Source of the DNA: Plasmopara viticola
Lineage: Eukaryota; Oomycota; Peronosporomycetes; Peronosporales; Peronosporaceae
Length of the DNA stretch: 64,000 nt
Direction of reading: 5' to 3'
NCBI GenBank assembly: GCA_001695595.3
Contig: MBPM02000044.1
Location: forward strand, 248,001 to 312,000
A model generated the notes under the pieces. That model had not been told where the DNA came from. It saw only the letters and a program-made list of their open reading frames with translations, and did not search any database. Of this stretch, positions 44,600-57,797 are shown piece after piece. The position numbers were made by a program, and so were the translations under genes. Positions within the stretch are counted from its first letter, which is position 1, and each line of letters starts with the position of its first letter.

Positions 44600-46900
44600 T
44601 CTCAATAGATGTCGATGAGTCCGATATTCTGATTAAGAATCTCCACGGGCCCTAAGCGGCTTTTAGCTTGTTTCCACCAAGCCACCAAGCTTTGAAATGT
44701 ATGTTGCCCTTGTACTTGTGGGTTCAATAACGGCTTCAACGAGTTGTCTCTCGCAGCCAGTGGCCAACATGACGTCAATCGACTTTTGACGGCGCTTGAG
44801 ATCCTTGCAAGACGACTGCAAAAATGATGTGTTGTACACTGATCGCAGCCTTAAACCGTTCGATTGTCTCAACTCATCGAAATCTCGCAAAAATTATTTC
44901 AAGATTGGGAATGGGCCAATACATCTTGGCGCGAGCTTTTTGACTGAACAAGGCCTTTGTGACAGACATCTGAACTCTTGCCATCCAAAGGATGAAAGCA
45001 CCAGCTTGTAAGTCTTCAACAAGTCTTTTCTTGTCATAATCGCTCTTGTGCTTCGCTTATCTGGTCCTGTGCGACCTTGAGTGGCGCTATTTGACGTAGT
45101 AGAAACTCTCGTGCCGATTTTTCCAACTTGTGAAATTTTGGATCTGATGCCACATCATTGGGCATATGAGAAACATAGCCCAAATTCACTTTAAAAGGTG
45201 AAATACGTTCGTAAAGTGTACGCGCCGATTGTATGCTATCTCAGTCAAATGCGAAACGTTATCCCAATCTTTATGTGCTGGGCTGATGACACCTCGGAGG
45301 ATAATATTCATTAAAACGGTGACTTCTTTCCGCTTGTTCATCCGTTTGTGCTTTATAAGCCAAAGCCAAATTGTGTCGCATTCACATAGCAGACACGATT
45401 GCTTTCAATACCTAAGTTGAGAATAGGTTGACTAAGTCGGACACAGTGGTCTTTGGTATGACATAGTCTTTAATACATTTCTTCATGAAGACTTTTCCGA
45501 TTTCTGCAATAGCGTTCGCTATCTTCGTAGCGAAAAACATAGACCTTTTTGTAGAGCAGACAATCATCACTGTGGCAGCATTATCGACTCATCTACATCT
45601 TGCAACATCCAGAGACTGAAGTAATTCTGGCGGTTAATTCTGTCTAGCCTTGTTGCGCTGATCTATTTTACAAGTATTGACATAGCGCTTAATGTACTTC
45701 GTCATTTTCTGGACAGCAGTACCTTTGACATATGTTCAGATAGGTAGTGTAAAATCCTGGGTGGCCTGACGATAAAGAATCGTCGTTTTTTCTCGATGGC
45801 TTTTCTTCAGATCTTCAGTGTTTGGGATTTACAGCCGTGGAGTCTCATCTTCGCCTGTTTGTAATACGAAATGTCATCCTGCAATAAGTACTTTGGCACA
45901 TCATCTCTTTCTCTCAACTCCTTGATGATTTTTTTTCTCAATTTTATTCCGCGCATACACTGTTTTTGCGAATTGAGCAACTATAACCTTGTTTGTTCAT
46001 ATAGTCACCACGATCTCGCTAATCTCAGCTGCTTCCAGTAGCTCTTGCATGCTAATTTGGGCAGCTTATTCTCGAATTTAAGATTGCGTGACAGTGCGCA
46101 AGCCACGGTGTTCAGTTTCACCGGTAGTTTCCTAATTCAAAGGCTCAAATTCAGGTAGCTCACTGAATCATCCAGCGACTCTGCGGCTTGTATACTTTTG
46201 CGTCAGGATCATCTCGATAATTTTATGATCCGTTTCGACCGTGGCCGAGTGGAAAGAAACACACACCATACTTTTAGCGCATGTCTACTTGCAAGTAACT
46301 CTTGCTTACAAATAGGGTGGTTCAACTTGGCTTAGAAAAAAAGCTTTAGCTCTTTCTCAATTTGAAACAAGACTCCCCCGGTCACAAAGTTTGAAGAGTC
46401 AATACGTTATTCAAATGGTTTCGTAAATTCTGGAGGACTTAAGGCAGGCGGAAGCGTCAAGCGACGTTGATTTTAGCAGCGTACTTAATTGTTTTAGAGC
46501 TCGATCAGTTTTGAGGAAGTTTTTTTTCTTAATGCTGTCGTAGAAAGGTCCTGCGAATTGCGCAAATTCTTTGCAGAACATCGAGACATTGACTGTAGGG
46601 CCATGGAGGCATTTCATTTGCTTCTTTGTCTTAGGTCTGGCCACTTTGTGATGATCTAAACCTGGTCGTGGTCTATTGGAACGCCTTTTGTTCGACAAAG
46701 TCTCCTAAGCATGGTTCTCCTCTACGCAGAGCTGGCATTTTGACAGCTCGATGTAAAGTTGCCGTTCTTCACACCAATTGATCAGATGGTCTAAAGTAGT
46801 AACGTGGCCTGTGACATTTTTAATTCGCGTAAACATGTAGATGTCGTCAAAGTATATTCTAATTTTATTTCTTAATTTTAAAAGCCTTTCTGCAAAAGCC
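44600..46900 (-). mobile_element. Ty3/Gypsy chromovirus relic (RT to chromodomain), heavily broken
   Basis: In minus-strand order: RT catalytic region with IRIYFDDIY (~46862-46836), RT end (PKTKKQM and FCKEFAQFAGPFYDSIKKK near 46600), RNase H (ASRHALKVWCVSF near 46290), an integrase region (HKDWDNVSHLTEIAYNRRVH near 45250, matching the integrase C-terminal end), and a chromodomain-like end near 44690-44780 (VGHWLRET, then WWLGGNK). Stops and frameshifts are dense. No LTRs were found. This is a longer copy of the family seen at 18.1-18.7 kb. Confidence 0.75.
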
Positions 46901-49900
46901 GGTTAAGCGTACCCAAACTTCACCGTCCATCGCTTATTACCCCGAACAGTGACGTGCGCTGGATCATATAAAGCATTTTTTCGCAAGAGGAGCTAGGTGG
47001 AAAATTTTGTAGATCAGTGTATATAATATTTTGGTGATGTAGCAAGTAAGTGATTAAAACTGAGGTGGTCAAAATGAAAATTCAGAAACATCACTTTAAA
47101 AAAAGTGGTAAAGGAGAACAATGGTATGTGTTTTCATTCCAGTAAGCCAAGATTGAAAACACAATCATCAGGCGGGGGCGAATTAGTAATGTAAGAAAGA
47201 CACAAAAGAATACCAAGAATATGTTGTTCGCTACATAATGAGGTTTACGTTCCAAGAAGAAAGACAATTTGCACTGATGAAGTCGAAACTTACATGAAAA
47301 GGTTTCCTTCGGTAGAGGCCAACGTTGCTGACTAGCGTAAGAATACGATAAGGTGGAGCTGTCGCAAAAGTCGTCGAAAGTACCACTAGACTCGTGGAGC
47401 TCATCGCTTGACCCGTTTTAATTTTTAAAAATTTTTATGCATGATTTTGCCGCAAGATTGAAACAAAAAGAATTTTTGTTGATCAGGTCGCAACACCCTC
47501 GAAGCATACCAATCACGATGAGGGCAGGAAACGATTCACAGCATGTTCATCCAATGTATCGCTGTTGGTTTTGTTCGTTGCAACTTACAGACACGGGATG
47601 GATTGACATTTGATTGACATTTGAAATTGACTTGATTAGCTTTGCGTGGAGATAGCGGCGTCTATGCGCTTACCGGTCGACACAAAGCTTCAAAGCTGTC
47701 ATCGATGGCCTTGCCATTCAGAAAATCTGAGTACTGGGTCCAATTTAGGCACATAAGAGGGCTTGTATGGCCACTTGGCGACCGCTATAACTAAATCTTT
47801 CGAATGTGGTGGTCAGCGTATTCGGCACGGCATCAAGCATACGATGTGCATCAGGTATTAGCAAACCCGTCTTCAGATGTCAATGACAGTTATTGAGCAT
47901 TATAGGCGTCATCACTTAAACATGATTAGATGGATGCTAGTCGGATTTTAAGACAGGATAAGTCAGAATAGTCGAAAAGGTCTCATCTTTGTACTAAGAT
48001 GTACCTAAACCGCTGGAGACGACTTTTTTGTGCCACCTGGCATTAAATTAATTGAACATCGTATTTCATTGTTTTGCAAGCCACCCTCAAACGACACAAA
48101 CATTGAGGAGTGGCAATTTAATGCGGCTTAGTATACCTCGCAGAGCGACAAGTCAGCACATACCAACGACATGACCACTAACGACGACGAGCACGAGTTT
48201 TTAACTTGCATTCGTCACTCGATGTCTGATGTCATGATTAGTTAGTTGAATCGCTTAAGTTATTTCTTCATATGTCATCCTTTGTACAGGAATATATGTC
48301 GCTTTGTTCAAAGACACGCGTGCTAGAGTCTAATAGAACAAATTATGGATCCATAAGTGAATTTTAAGAACGAAAAATAATTTAAGTTTATTATAGTTGT
48401 AAGGAGACATTGACGGCCTATCTAAGTACAAACACAACAGATTTGCTCACTTTTCATGAGCAACACATTTTCAAAATCATGCTAATAAAAAACAGGTTTA
48501 AACACTCCAATACGGGCTTATTGTGGATCAAACTTTGAGCTTTGACCACTCCAGCTCGCTGCACTACTCAAAGAATTCATTCTTTTCGTGTAAATGTAGT
48601 GAGAGTGTGCCTATGTCGTCAAAAACATCGAAAACTACGCACGATCGGAGTCAATGAAAGAAATGGTAAGAGAAACCCTATGTTGTGTGTCCGTATGTTA
48701 ACATAGCTGTCTCGTGCATGAAGACACTTACTTAAGCCTGATTTAAACGGCTTATATAGGCCTATTTTAAATTTACTCGTTGCACTTGATGTGCAAGATC
48801 GTCTTAGCTATACCGGTTTGCTAAATAAATACCGCAAAGCGTAGCTCAAATACTGTCTCTTGGTTGTCCAGGACCCAAATTTACATGACCTTTTGACTTT
48901 TTCACGGGCCAAGACGTTTAAGAGTCACTGCAGATGCGTCGTTGACATTAGCAGATGCTGATAACAACAACTCCACCCCAAGACACCTAGCAAAAGGCGC
49001 TGCGGCTAGAAGAGCCGAACATATTTTTTAAGGGATGGGTTACTTTATCGTGCCAATGCTGCTTGACTCCCACACACAAGCAAATTTCGTCAAAATGTTC
49101 AAGTTATATTTGCAAATTGGTGTGTAGCGTATATAATCTTATTAAACTTCTGAACATCATGACATTCACGGAAATGATTTAATCAGTTTCTATAGTTTGG
49201 CATGGCTTGCCAAAGCACATGTTTAAACTAAATGGTATAGTAAGTATAATCAGAGTCGTAAATTCTAGGCTAACTTTTTAAGTGTAAGAGGTTTTGCATT
49301 GCCACTCGGCCACTGAAATGTCGGTAGTGAGATCTATCACGCAACAAATCTGGTTCGACATCGAGTGCCCCACAATTGTTTATGTACTAAACCAGGCTTA
49401 TCCAGGGTAAGCACTCCCAATACTCGAGATGAGATACAAAATCCCATTAACTGGCTCCGAAACTTGCTTGGACAGGAACAACAAGATTTGTCGTCCAGAA
49501 TTCTGGTGTAATCTCATCTGGCGTTGAATTTGGATGCGCAAAGCCAAAGAAATTTACATTGAGCTGCGATTTCAGCTCAAAATTTAGCGCGCTCAACTTT
49601 TAGAAAAGTAGTTGAGCATGGGATTTGCGACAGCGTTCGCCAATTTTACTTCGCTGTCAAATAGGTACCCCAAGTTGCGGCATTGAGATTACCGAGCGCA
49701 AGCTGGTTAGAACGCGCACCGTAGCCCGAAGCAGCTCAGCGGTATTCGACGGGCTGGCAAGACGCTGCGTTCAATCGCTACCAAAGGGAGTATCAACAGT
49801 TGCGGCATGGTGTGCCTCGCTTTTAATGTTGTAATTGCAAACTATCTTTGACAACAAGTTCAAAATATCTAAGTATATACTATAAGGTTGTGATGTAAAG

Positions 49901-51899
49901 TTGTGGGGAGATAACTGTGCTATTACTTCATGAAACTTCTCACCGGCCAATTCGTCCGCGGTCAAAGCAGGGCAAAATCAGTATACCCCATGCCAATAAA
50001 AAGAAATAAAAAGAGCGATATACAGCAAACCATTGGTTTTGTTTCACAGCACAAGTGACTGCCATGCTCGAATAAACATAGCACAAGCGACGGAAGGTTC
50101 GAATGTGCCCCGAAATAATATATCTACAACGACCGTTTATCTCGGATGCCGAATCATACGCTTTTAGTGAAGAGAAGGCGCTCAAATTCGTTCGTCTCTT
50201 TGAGAAGGAGCGCGACTTTGCGTATTTATAGCGAGCAAAACAGATAGTTAGGCTTGAAAGATCAATTAACATAACGCCAAATTGCGAGCACGTCGAAACG
50301 TTAACCCCGTATCGCCTACGGTCATCAAAGGCTCTGTTACTAGTAGCGGGATAACGATGGTTTAGCGTATACGATCATTATTTGTAACTTCAAAGCTTGT
50401 CAAGGTTAAGTGCATAATGCCTTCGCGTAATTTTTTAAGTATCTAGACTAACGTCGTGATAGCAGCCTATACAGACAGCGGTCGAGAAGCTTTTACCCAT
50501 GGCGTAAACAAGTCAGACATAAAGCTTCGAATGTATTACAAAAAGTATCCGACAGCAGCAAGATATTATAACGGCGAGGCACTTCACCCAAATTATTTAA
50601 GCGAGCTCCTAATCACATAACCTGATCCGAGAAATACGATCAAGTCTTATAAATGCCAAATTGAGATCGCCTTTGATGCACATATGAGCTACTTAGCACG
50701 ATGGTCAATGATCCATACGCGTATTGCCTTCCGCTACTCTTTTTGGCAAGTGCATTGCTGTAGTTAAGTGTCGACCATACATGGAAAAATTACGGTGAAC
50801 TTGTTTTATCGTCATGTACCTCAACGTTCTCGGCAATCGCATAACAAAGAGTTGCAAGCCAGAGTTGCAAGCCAATGTAATTCGTAGTTAAATTCATTTG
50901 GAAATAGTAAGCGTCATCCGCTGCCAAGAGGGAGCAGATTGAAAAGATGTTTCTTTGCGCGACCTTTGCAGTTTGCGCTAGGTGTCACAGCTTGCAGAAC
51001 GTATATTTTGGTCGTCTGTGTTTGACCAAGACATTTTGTCGCACCAACTTTATAATATTTACTATAGCCACTTTCGCAAGCGGCGATTTAATGTCGTATC
51101 GAGGGGATGACGCACCTCATTTACAATTTGAAAGATGGGTTCACCACGAGAATATCGAAAACGATTGCCGCACTATGTGCTAAGCTACCACTGCTTCAGG
51201 AGGTGGAAGATGACATGGCTCACTTTGATCTTTCAAGATAGATGTTCCTCTTGCTGCCTACTGCCAGCCACGGGCGTAACACGCAAGCTTAAAATTATCT
51301 CATAACGCGATGCTTAATTTAATAACAACGCTTGACGTGTGAATATATAAACCAGCGTTTTGCCAAAAATAGGGTATAAAATTGACTTCAGCTTTATCTT
51401 TGAGTAGTGTAAATTGTATAGGGGAGAAGTGTCAAACAACCGTCACTTAAATGGTGATTAATCTGCCGACAGTCGAATCAGGCGCCAGAGCAGGAGAGCT
51501 GACTGCAAATCGAATAAATTGTAATGCCTTTTATAGCACCTTCATCAAAGGAAAGAGTCATGGTGAAAGGGGCCACCGAAGCATTCGAGGAAATCAAATG
51601 TACAAAGTTTTGACAAATACTTGGAGTAAATTTGCTTCTTCTATTAGATCGACATATCACTTATGCTAGCATGACTTTGCTGACTCGCAAAGCGCACTAA
51701 AGATCGCAGAACGGTTTCTAAGTGCCGCACTCGATTTAGTAGTTGCGAAAATAGGTTATGTGATCGCTAGAATGGGGTCACACAGCACTTTGTGAAGAGG
51801 TGGCGTGCAGGAAGATATGCAAACTTCAAGTGAATGAAGAGCTGTTTCCTCAAATTTGCAATACATTCCATCTAATATTTATTTAATACAATATTACCC
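46901..51899. other. 5-kb gene desert, no gene seen
   Basis: Nearly 5 kb of AT-rich sequence with no frame that looks coding. Frames at 49625-49834, 49940-50272 and 50947-51183 were considered and lack any family signal. No long repeat shared with the rest of the window was noticed. Confidence 0.4.
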
Positions 51900-52850
51900 C
51901 TGCTTAAATGCAAGGGATAATGGAAAAATATACCCAAATGGAAAGAATTCTCCTCCAAAACAAAAGATGATGAAAAAGCAAGAAACTATACCTAGCAATA
52001 AATATTTTTGCAACGATGGCAAAAATATACATGTAAATACTAGAAAAAAAGGAATTTATACCTTTAGATAGTAATTTATCGCATGAAGAGATTATTAAGA
52101 TGCAATGCAAACAGAGAGATGACGCGGGTTCAAATCCACCTGTTTCAAGGTGGCTCGAATTTGCTGGACAGACTAAACAGTAGGGTGTGATTACGTCTTA
52201 TGCTGCCAATTGCATCACTTGAATGTTTAGAATGTGAAAACATTTCAAGTATGTCCAAGTTCAACTACATCGTTTGTTGAGTTGGTTCTTAGCCAATGGA
52301 GTATGCTGTTGAGGTAAACAGTACCAGTGGTACCTGCACATGCGATTATGTGAAGGATATGAAGGCTCCATGTCATCACATCATAGCAGCACGTGCAGAG
52401 TTGTTAATTGGAGATTAGTGGTCAACCAAAACGTATCTACTTGCCTACGACGAAGCACTCGAAGTGAGGCCATTTGTGACAAAAAGTAAACTGGTAAAGA
52501 GTGAGCATCTTCAACCAAATTCGTCCAAAAGAAAAGGTCGACCCAAAAAGAAGCGAATCGAATCACAGCATGCTACATTAGAAGCTGACGCGCCAAAAAG
52601 TGTTAATCGATGCGGCAGCTGTGGTCAAGTGGGACACAACAAACGTCGACGCACCAGGAATGCGCACCATAAAAGTATATTTTCTTTAGTGAGTTATTTA
52701 TATTTTTCAGTTTTTTTATTTTCATTTTTTTTACTTCGTAGGTAGATTTGTTTTCATTCAAGTGGAAAAGTTGTAATTCAAGGTAGATTCTTTTCATTTA
52801 AATATACTTTCTCCATTTAATTGGAAAAAAAGGTATAAATGCAATTTATG
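51900..52850 (+). mobile_element. Mutator-like (MULE) transposon relic
   Basis: Imperfect terminal inverted repeats: AATGGAAAAATATACCCAAA at 51918-51937 pairs with the reverse complement of 52781-52820 (AATGGAGAAAGTATATTTAA). Inside, a SWIM zinc finger (C-T-C..C-H-H near 52340-52385) is followed by an in-frame TAG (at ~52419). A basic stretch (KRKGRPKKKR) and a zinc-knuckle start (CGSCGQVGHNKRR) follow, the knuckle's last Cys being replaced by Arg. This is the C-terminal part of a MULE transposase; the DDE core is missing, so the element cannot move itself. Confidence 0.65.
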
Positions 52851-53198
52851 CAGAACTTGTGCTCAATTGTGAGCTCCTTTCAGCATGCTCGCCGACCTTG
52901 TCGTCGCTCCTTTTGCCATGGAAGCTCAGCTTTTCGTAGCGACCTCCGTGGTGGCTGCTGCACTGAATCATATAAACAGTGTCGCTATCCACCCTGTTTC
53001 CTACTTATGAAAATTCGGCTTTAGCGGCCTAGGGTTTTTCATGTCTGACATCTTTATACTCAAATATTTGCGATGGATATCTTATCACGCTGCCTTCTCT
53101 GCACTAATATCAACCGACCACCCGGATCATTGCGCTCATTAATCATAATCGCACTCGACACAATCCATCCCCGAGGTATCATGAGACCCATCCCATCT
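52851..53198. other. Intergenic, no gene seen
   Basis: Short AT-rich stretch between the MULE relic and the next pseudogene. Confidence 0.4.
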
Positions 53199-54000
53199 CT
53201 ATTGGAAGCTACGAATGACTAGATTTATCACGGTTCGTAGATCGACAATGGCGCTTGCATTCAGATCAGTTGGAAGAGCTTGGTTCGCGGGGATCGACAG
53301 GAATTGGCGCTTGTCGAAGGTGACATTGACAGCTGATTGATCTCCGGTGCGTCGATAAACCGTACCATTTGCAGTTGGCACTGGTAGAGTGCCGAGCACG
53401 GCGATGTCATGAAGCGCGTATCGCATTTGAACACCTTGAGGACTGATCTCTAAGAGCAGAATACACATGATTCCACCGTTATTGCACCTCTACTCGACAG
53501 CTTCCACCAGACTTGCCCACGACTGAGCTCTTCCAACCTCCACTGCCAGTGTCCCCCAATTAGCAATGGCACGAGGTGTCGGTGCCGGTGTTTGGTAGGG
53601 CAAAGATCCCAGTGGGCCAAAAGTCGCATCAGCCTCCTTGTTCGGGTTGGCAGCTCTTCTCGCAGTCATCGATCCCTGTTTTGCAATCTCGTCTTCATTT
53701 CCTGCCGCACGTAGGAAGTTGCTTTCAAATCAGCTGGCTAAGCTCTCATGCACTCCCGTTGGAAGCTCGACAATCACGAGACGCCCATCATAAAGGGCGA
53801 GAAATCGAAGTGTAATCCGCAGTTCTTCACTGTCTCCTACATATACTCATTGAATGCAGTAACAGAGACTTTTTGACAAACGACGTACGGATCGATTTCG
53901 TCGTCGTCGTTATCAAAGTAAGTCGCAACCACATCAAGATTTAGCGCATTCATGCCGCCATGAATTCCATCGGTAGCGTTCGCAGTCGTCATGCTTGCAG
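53199..54000 (-). pseudogene. Broken gene, unknown protein, possibly endonuclease-like
   Basis: A minus-strand ATG near 54000 (MTTANATDGIHGGMNALNLD) opens a frame that meets a stop near 53838. A shifted frame then reads FLALYDGRLVIVELPTGVHE. It continues past an in-frame TGA near 53732 and a TAG near 53485 to the C-terminal part (53199-53468, MCILLLEISPQGVQMRYALH). The pattern NWGTLAVEVG..W, followed by a hydrophobic strand, resembles the Glu-containing core of PD-(D/E)XK-type proteins, but that is a weak assignment. Three lesions indicate a dead copy of what is probably a multigene family. Confidence 0.55.
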
Positions 54001-54125
54001 CAGCGCTTGATTTTGGCCGTGTCACGCCAAAGATTGCGCGGGATTAACAAAGGAATCGTCGAAATGGGAAGGAAGCGGGGGAGAGGGATAATAAACCGGG
54101 GTTTTTTCGTCCACTCATCCGCTTA

Positions 54126-54928
54126 TTGTACGCTCAGGTCGTGCCTCGGATGTCCCGCACTGCTGTAAATATGCAAAATGCCCATACGCAACTGGCGTCT
54201 ATTATCGCGTGTCTCCTTGTCGTATGTGCATTGTACACACTCACAAGTCCACTATATTACCTTCCAAGCGCCACACTGATTTTAATAATTTTTGTGGCCG
54301 ACTGGAGTCTCGTCGAGTTTCAAGAAGCTAAGTGTTTGTACCGTGTAAAGCGTGATGAATGCTTTGTCTGGTCGGCCTCATTTGCATCAACTTTAGGGCT
54401 CGGTGGGCTCCATGGATTGATTGCTTCCCTTCTCTGTTGCCTTTTTGCCCTCATGTGGCAATGAAGTGTGCAACCAATTGTCTTTTCGGGTTAGTTAGAA
54501 GATGGCAACTTTGTTGATCGCACCAAGTTATTGCCAATCAATCACTTAAGCCACATTTTTGCCATTTGCGTCGAGAGTTCCCTAACCTTTGCAAATTGTG
54601 AGCGTGTGGCTCATCTCATGGATCGAGAAATGCAACGGCTGTCGAGTTTAGGTGTACCCCCTCGTGGTGTGGTCCTGGATACGATTCACATGATAGATCT
54701 CGATGCCACGACGATCCAAGTGCTATTAGACACGCAAGAAATTTGGCAATTCGAAAAGTGCGATTTGCCATTGCCAATGCCAAAAGACGTCTAAGTAACC
54801 TACTGGCTGCCACTAGTCTACCTAACCGCATTGTGGCTTGCGATCCGACCATCTCGATTGAAGTTGCTGTACACTTGATACGCGAACTACCACGTCGTGG
54901 CGACAAGTCGAGACGCAACTCGGTGTAA
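54126..54928 (+). pseudogene. SulP-type sulfate permease fragment with STAS domain
   Basis: Starts mid-protein at SRTAVNMQNAHTQLASI, the end of the SulP signature region. Transmembrane segments follow (LLVVCALYTLTSPLYYLPSA, then LILIIFVADWSLVEFQEA). After a frame change near 54465-54530 comes a STAS domain (SLTFANCERV, then GVVLDTIHMIDLDATTIQVL). Another frame change near 54745 leads to the STAS end (FAIANAKRRLSNLLA) and a TAA at ~54928. The first two thirds of a normal permease are absent. The parent protein imports sulfate or related anions across the membrane. Confidence 0.75.
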
Positions 54929-56480
54929 GGAACGAATTGCAATCAATAAAAATTGATTCAGCTAGAGCGTCCAGAAACCTTCGCTCAAGGAAGCGGGTTT
55001 GCAAACAGGGTGCTGCACGTTTTACCCGATGAGAGTGCCACCCCAGTCTCAACAACTCGGTAAAGGTAGGAGCTCTAGTAAGAACTGTCTTGCGTCATGA
55101 AGACACTGCAGCCAAGGACCAGAGGAATAGACAGAAGTCAAAAAAATTCCGACATGATGTGTCTCATACAAACATGGTCGCAAATTGCACCCTGAGTGTT
55201 GTCAAAATTAACTTTTTTGAAGAGATTGACAATCGTATACTGTGTTCTCAAGTATTTTGCGACGTTTGATACAAAACGTGAGCAAAATTTGGTACAGCGC
55301 TACAAGGACTCGCCAATCGACAATGAGTTCACGCTAAGACAATGGCTCTGTCAGGATGAATGCTCGCTCGAAATTGCTGCAAATTAAAATAATTGCAAAA
55401 ATGTGCAGAGGGCATCACCATAGACGTCGGCAAAATGTATAAGTTGCCGCATCCATTCTATCTGAAAGGCCACCTCTCCTATTCTGGTCTCATTCTGCCG
55501 CACGCGCGGATAATCCACGCGTAGCGCGATCATCGTCGGAGGTGAATCATCAGTTCACGACTCAAGTGTTAAGTTTTGTCTGCTCGGTCCCCAAGGCCAC
55601 ACTGATGATGCATCTGGGTGACTACTCTCACTACCGCTTATAGCGTTACCATTTTTTATACAAGGTCTCATCTGTGCGCTAAAATATCGCCTTCCTCTTT
55701 GCCATAGCTGACAACTTCTTAAAACAGCATGGCCGCCTGTATTGAGAAAGTTTATTGGCCAGAACGTTTCGCTAAACGTTTTTAGGACACTACATCTAAT
55801 TGTAACTGACATCTGGCAATACCTTTCTTTCAGTTTTCATCCATAACTGCTACGCCTTGTGTATTTTTTTTATTTGCTCAACAGAAAGCTCTGATGCTCC
55901 TTGTCTTGCTTGCCGGGCCATGATGCAAAGGGGGGAGGTATCAGTGGAGCAGCAGACAAAGTGTAGCGGATTTAAAACTCACTCTGTTTAGAGAATATAA
56001 GAGGATCTAACCGCCTTGAGAAGTTGGTGAAGGGTGATCCGCGCATTTTGAGAAGTCCGCTTGGCGGCGTTCTTGCTTCCTAAATAGTTGGCAAGGACAC
56101 TTTTTAATAAAGAATAGGCCTTCTTAGAATGAAAGTATTTCAAGCCTGAGTGGTCTAGAACTAAACCTATTTGTTAGATACTGAAACCAAAAAATAAACA
56201 GATTGTACATAAAGTAGCATTGATGAAGTGTCGAAAATATCTTGGAGCTAAAAAGGTATTGTGACTTGGAAGTTAGTAGGTAACTTCATAGGTCAGGTTG
56301 TCCTGAGTGCGCTCATTCACTCTATCGCTACCGATGTCAAAGAACAGTAATCGTTAAAACGGATCCCGTTTCACCGTCGAATACAACTTCCGAGATAATG
56401 GCTGTAATTGACATTTCATGCGATTAGGTAGAGGCGGGGCATGGGATCGAGAGCTCTATAAGAGGAGCCTAATACTCAAC
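54929..56480. other. Intergenic, no gene seen
   Basis: A fragmentary coding-like reading at 55270-55387 (NLVQRYKDSPIDNEFTLRQW) may be the remains of a gene. No other signal. Confidence 0.35.
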
Positions 56481-56639
56481 AATCGATCCCATGAGATTCT
56501 TGCATAAAGATACTGTGAAGCTGTTTTTAACGCTTATCGCAGCCAGTACTCATCCACATTTCTCGTTGCCGTGAAAGCTTAATTGATTATTCATTTTCAA
56601 ACGCATTTCCTTACGCACAAGTCATTTTGAATCACGATC

Positions 56640-57329
56640 ATGAGCAAGACCACCGCACAAAACATTCCGGTTGAGAAAGAATTTGCCTCTTTGGCGCTAG
56701 TACTCGTTCACGTTGCAGACGACGCAGCACAGTGTCTCAAACTGCTCAAGAAAAATTTGGCCGAGTACGACAGGCGACATGGCAACTATTTTTTGAGCAC
56801 GGCAAAGTCGTACATGCGGAATGACATTCGGTACGCCAAAGACATTTCAGCGGATCTGAAACATGTGGCTCAGCAAATTACGAAGACCCAAGAGTATTCC
56901 CAGTCGGAATTGGTTTCAGCTCGCAAGATGATTGATGTTACCGCCAACGCCATGGAGGTTTTGGTGACAAAGGGTCGCAACTACGACGAAACGAATGGAC
57001 GGGCAACGGGTGTCAAAGGTGTGATTCAAGATGTCGTTGGTGGCTCGCGCGAGCCGAGCGACAAAGGCGGCCAGAGTGAAACCAATGCGACTACCGACAA
57101 CTGGGCCAATAACACCCCGGATACAGTTGAAGAAGTGGTGAAGTCCACGTTGCGCGATAACTTTAATCTCAATGTCTTGAATAATCAGATAAACGCTGCC
57201 GAAGAAGCTTTGACGCCCACTATTATTGAGAACGCGAAAGAAGCGGTGCATGAAGCAACAGACGTACTTTTGGGAGACAAGAAAATTCTGACGCCGGAAG
57301 TACATGTCGTTGTGCACACGACCCCTTAA
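56640..57329 (+). CDS. Hypothetical helical protein, 229 aa, plus-strand copy of inverted pair
   Basis: ATG at 56640, TAA at 57327-57329, no intron. The protein is mostly helical and highly charged with heptad-like spacing (HVADDAAQCLKLLKKNLAEY, later YAKDISADLKHVAQQITKTQ). A Gly/Asn-rich hinge near residues 125-150 leads to a helical C-terminus. No signal peptide or membrane segment. I do not recognise a family; a soluble coiled-coil or lipid-surface-binding role is only a guess. The upstream TCATTTTCAAACGCATTT (56591-56608) resembles the oomycete initiator plus flanking element. It is about 95% identical to the inverted partner over the first 170 residues, then divergent. Confidence 0.75.
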   Translation: MSKTTAQNIPVEKEFASLALVLVHVADDAAQCLKLLKKNLAEYDRRHGNYFLSTAKSYMRNDIRYAKDISADLKHVAQQITKTQEYSQSELVSARKMIDVTANAMEVLVTKGRNYDETNGRATGVKGVIQDVVGGSREPSDKGGQSETNATTDNWANNTPDTVEEVVKSTLRDNFNLNVLNNQINAAEEALTPTIIENAKEAVHEATDVLLGDKKILTPEVHVVVHTTP

Positions 57330-57797
57330 ACGAGAGTTTTCTTTACAGTGAATCATTTAGTCTTTACTATATACAATTAGGATTTATCAGCATTAATGTG
57401 GAGATAATACACTACCCACTTAAACATTAAATCACACCACCACAAATTACGTTAGTATGGTTTCTTTTTAACACTATCCCGGATTTACATTGAAAAATCA
57501 TCAAAGTCGATCTGATTAGAACTTCAATCAGGACGAATCAACATTGATATCTTTTGATTGGCGCTGACATTATTAAACAGAGAAACAGTTTAGTTGACTA
57601 CTATTATACTAGGTAGAATTTCAAACGGACAATTATTAGTCTAGCTAACACGTTATTGCAATGTAGAAGCTCAAGATACGTAATATTAAAGTGGATGTAA
57701 CAACGCTGCTTGAAATAAATGACAAAGAATGTTTTAAAAATTATTTGATATTATGCAGACTTAGCTTGTAAATAAACGCCAAATCCTTTCAAAGTAT
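57330..57797. other. Spacer between convergent paralogs
   Basis: AT-rich, no gene. It forms the centre of the large inverted repeat and must hold both 3' ends. Confidence 0.5.

Noticed and set aside
46901..51899. Possible genes in the 5-kb desert (49625-49834, 49940-50272, 50947-51183)
   Set aside because: Short, lacking known motifs and coding-like composition.
52121..52140. tRNA T-arm-like GCGGGTTCAAATCC
   Set aside because: No matching acceptor, D or anticodon arms around it, and it lies inside the MULE relic.
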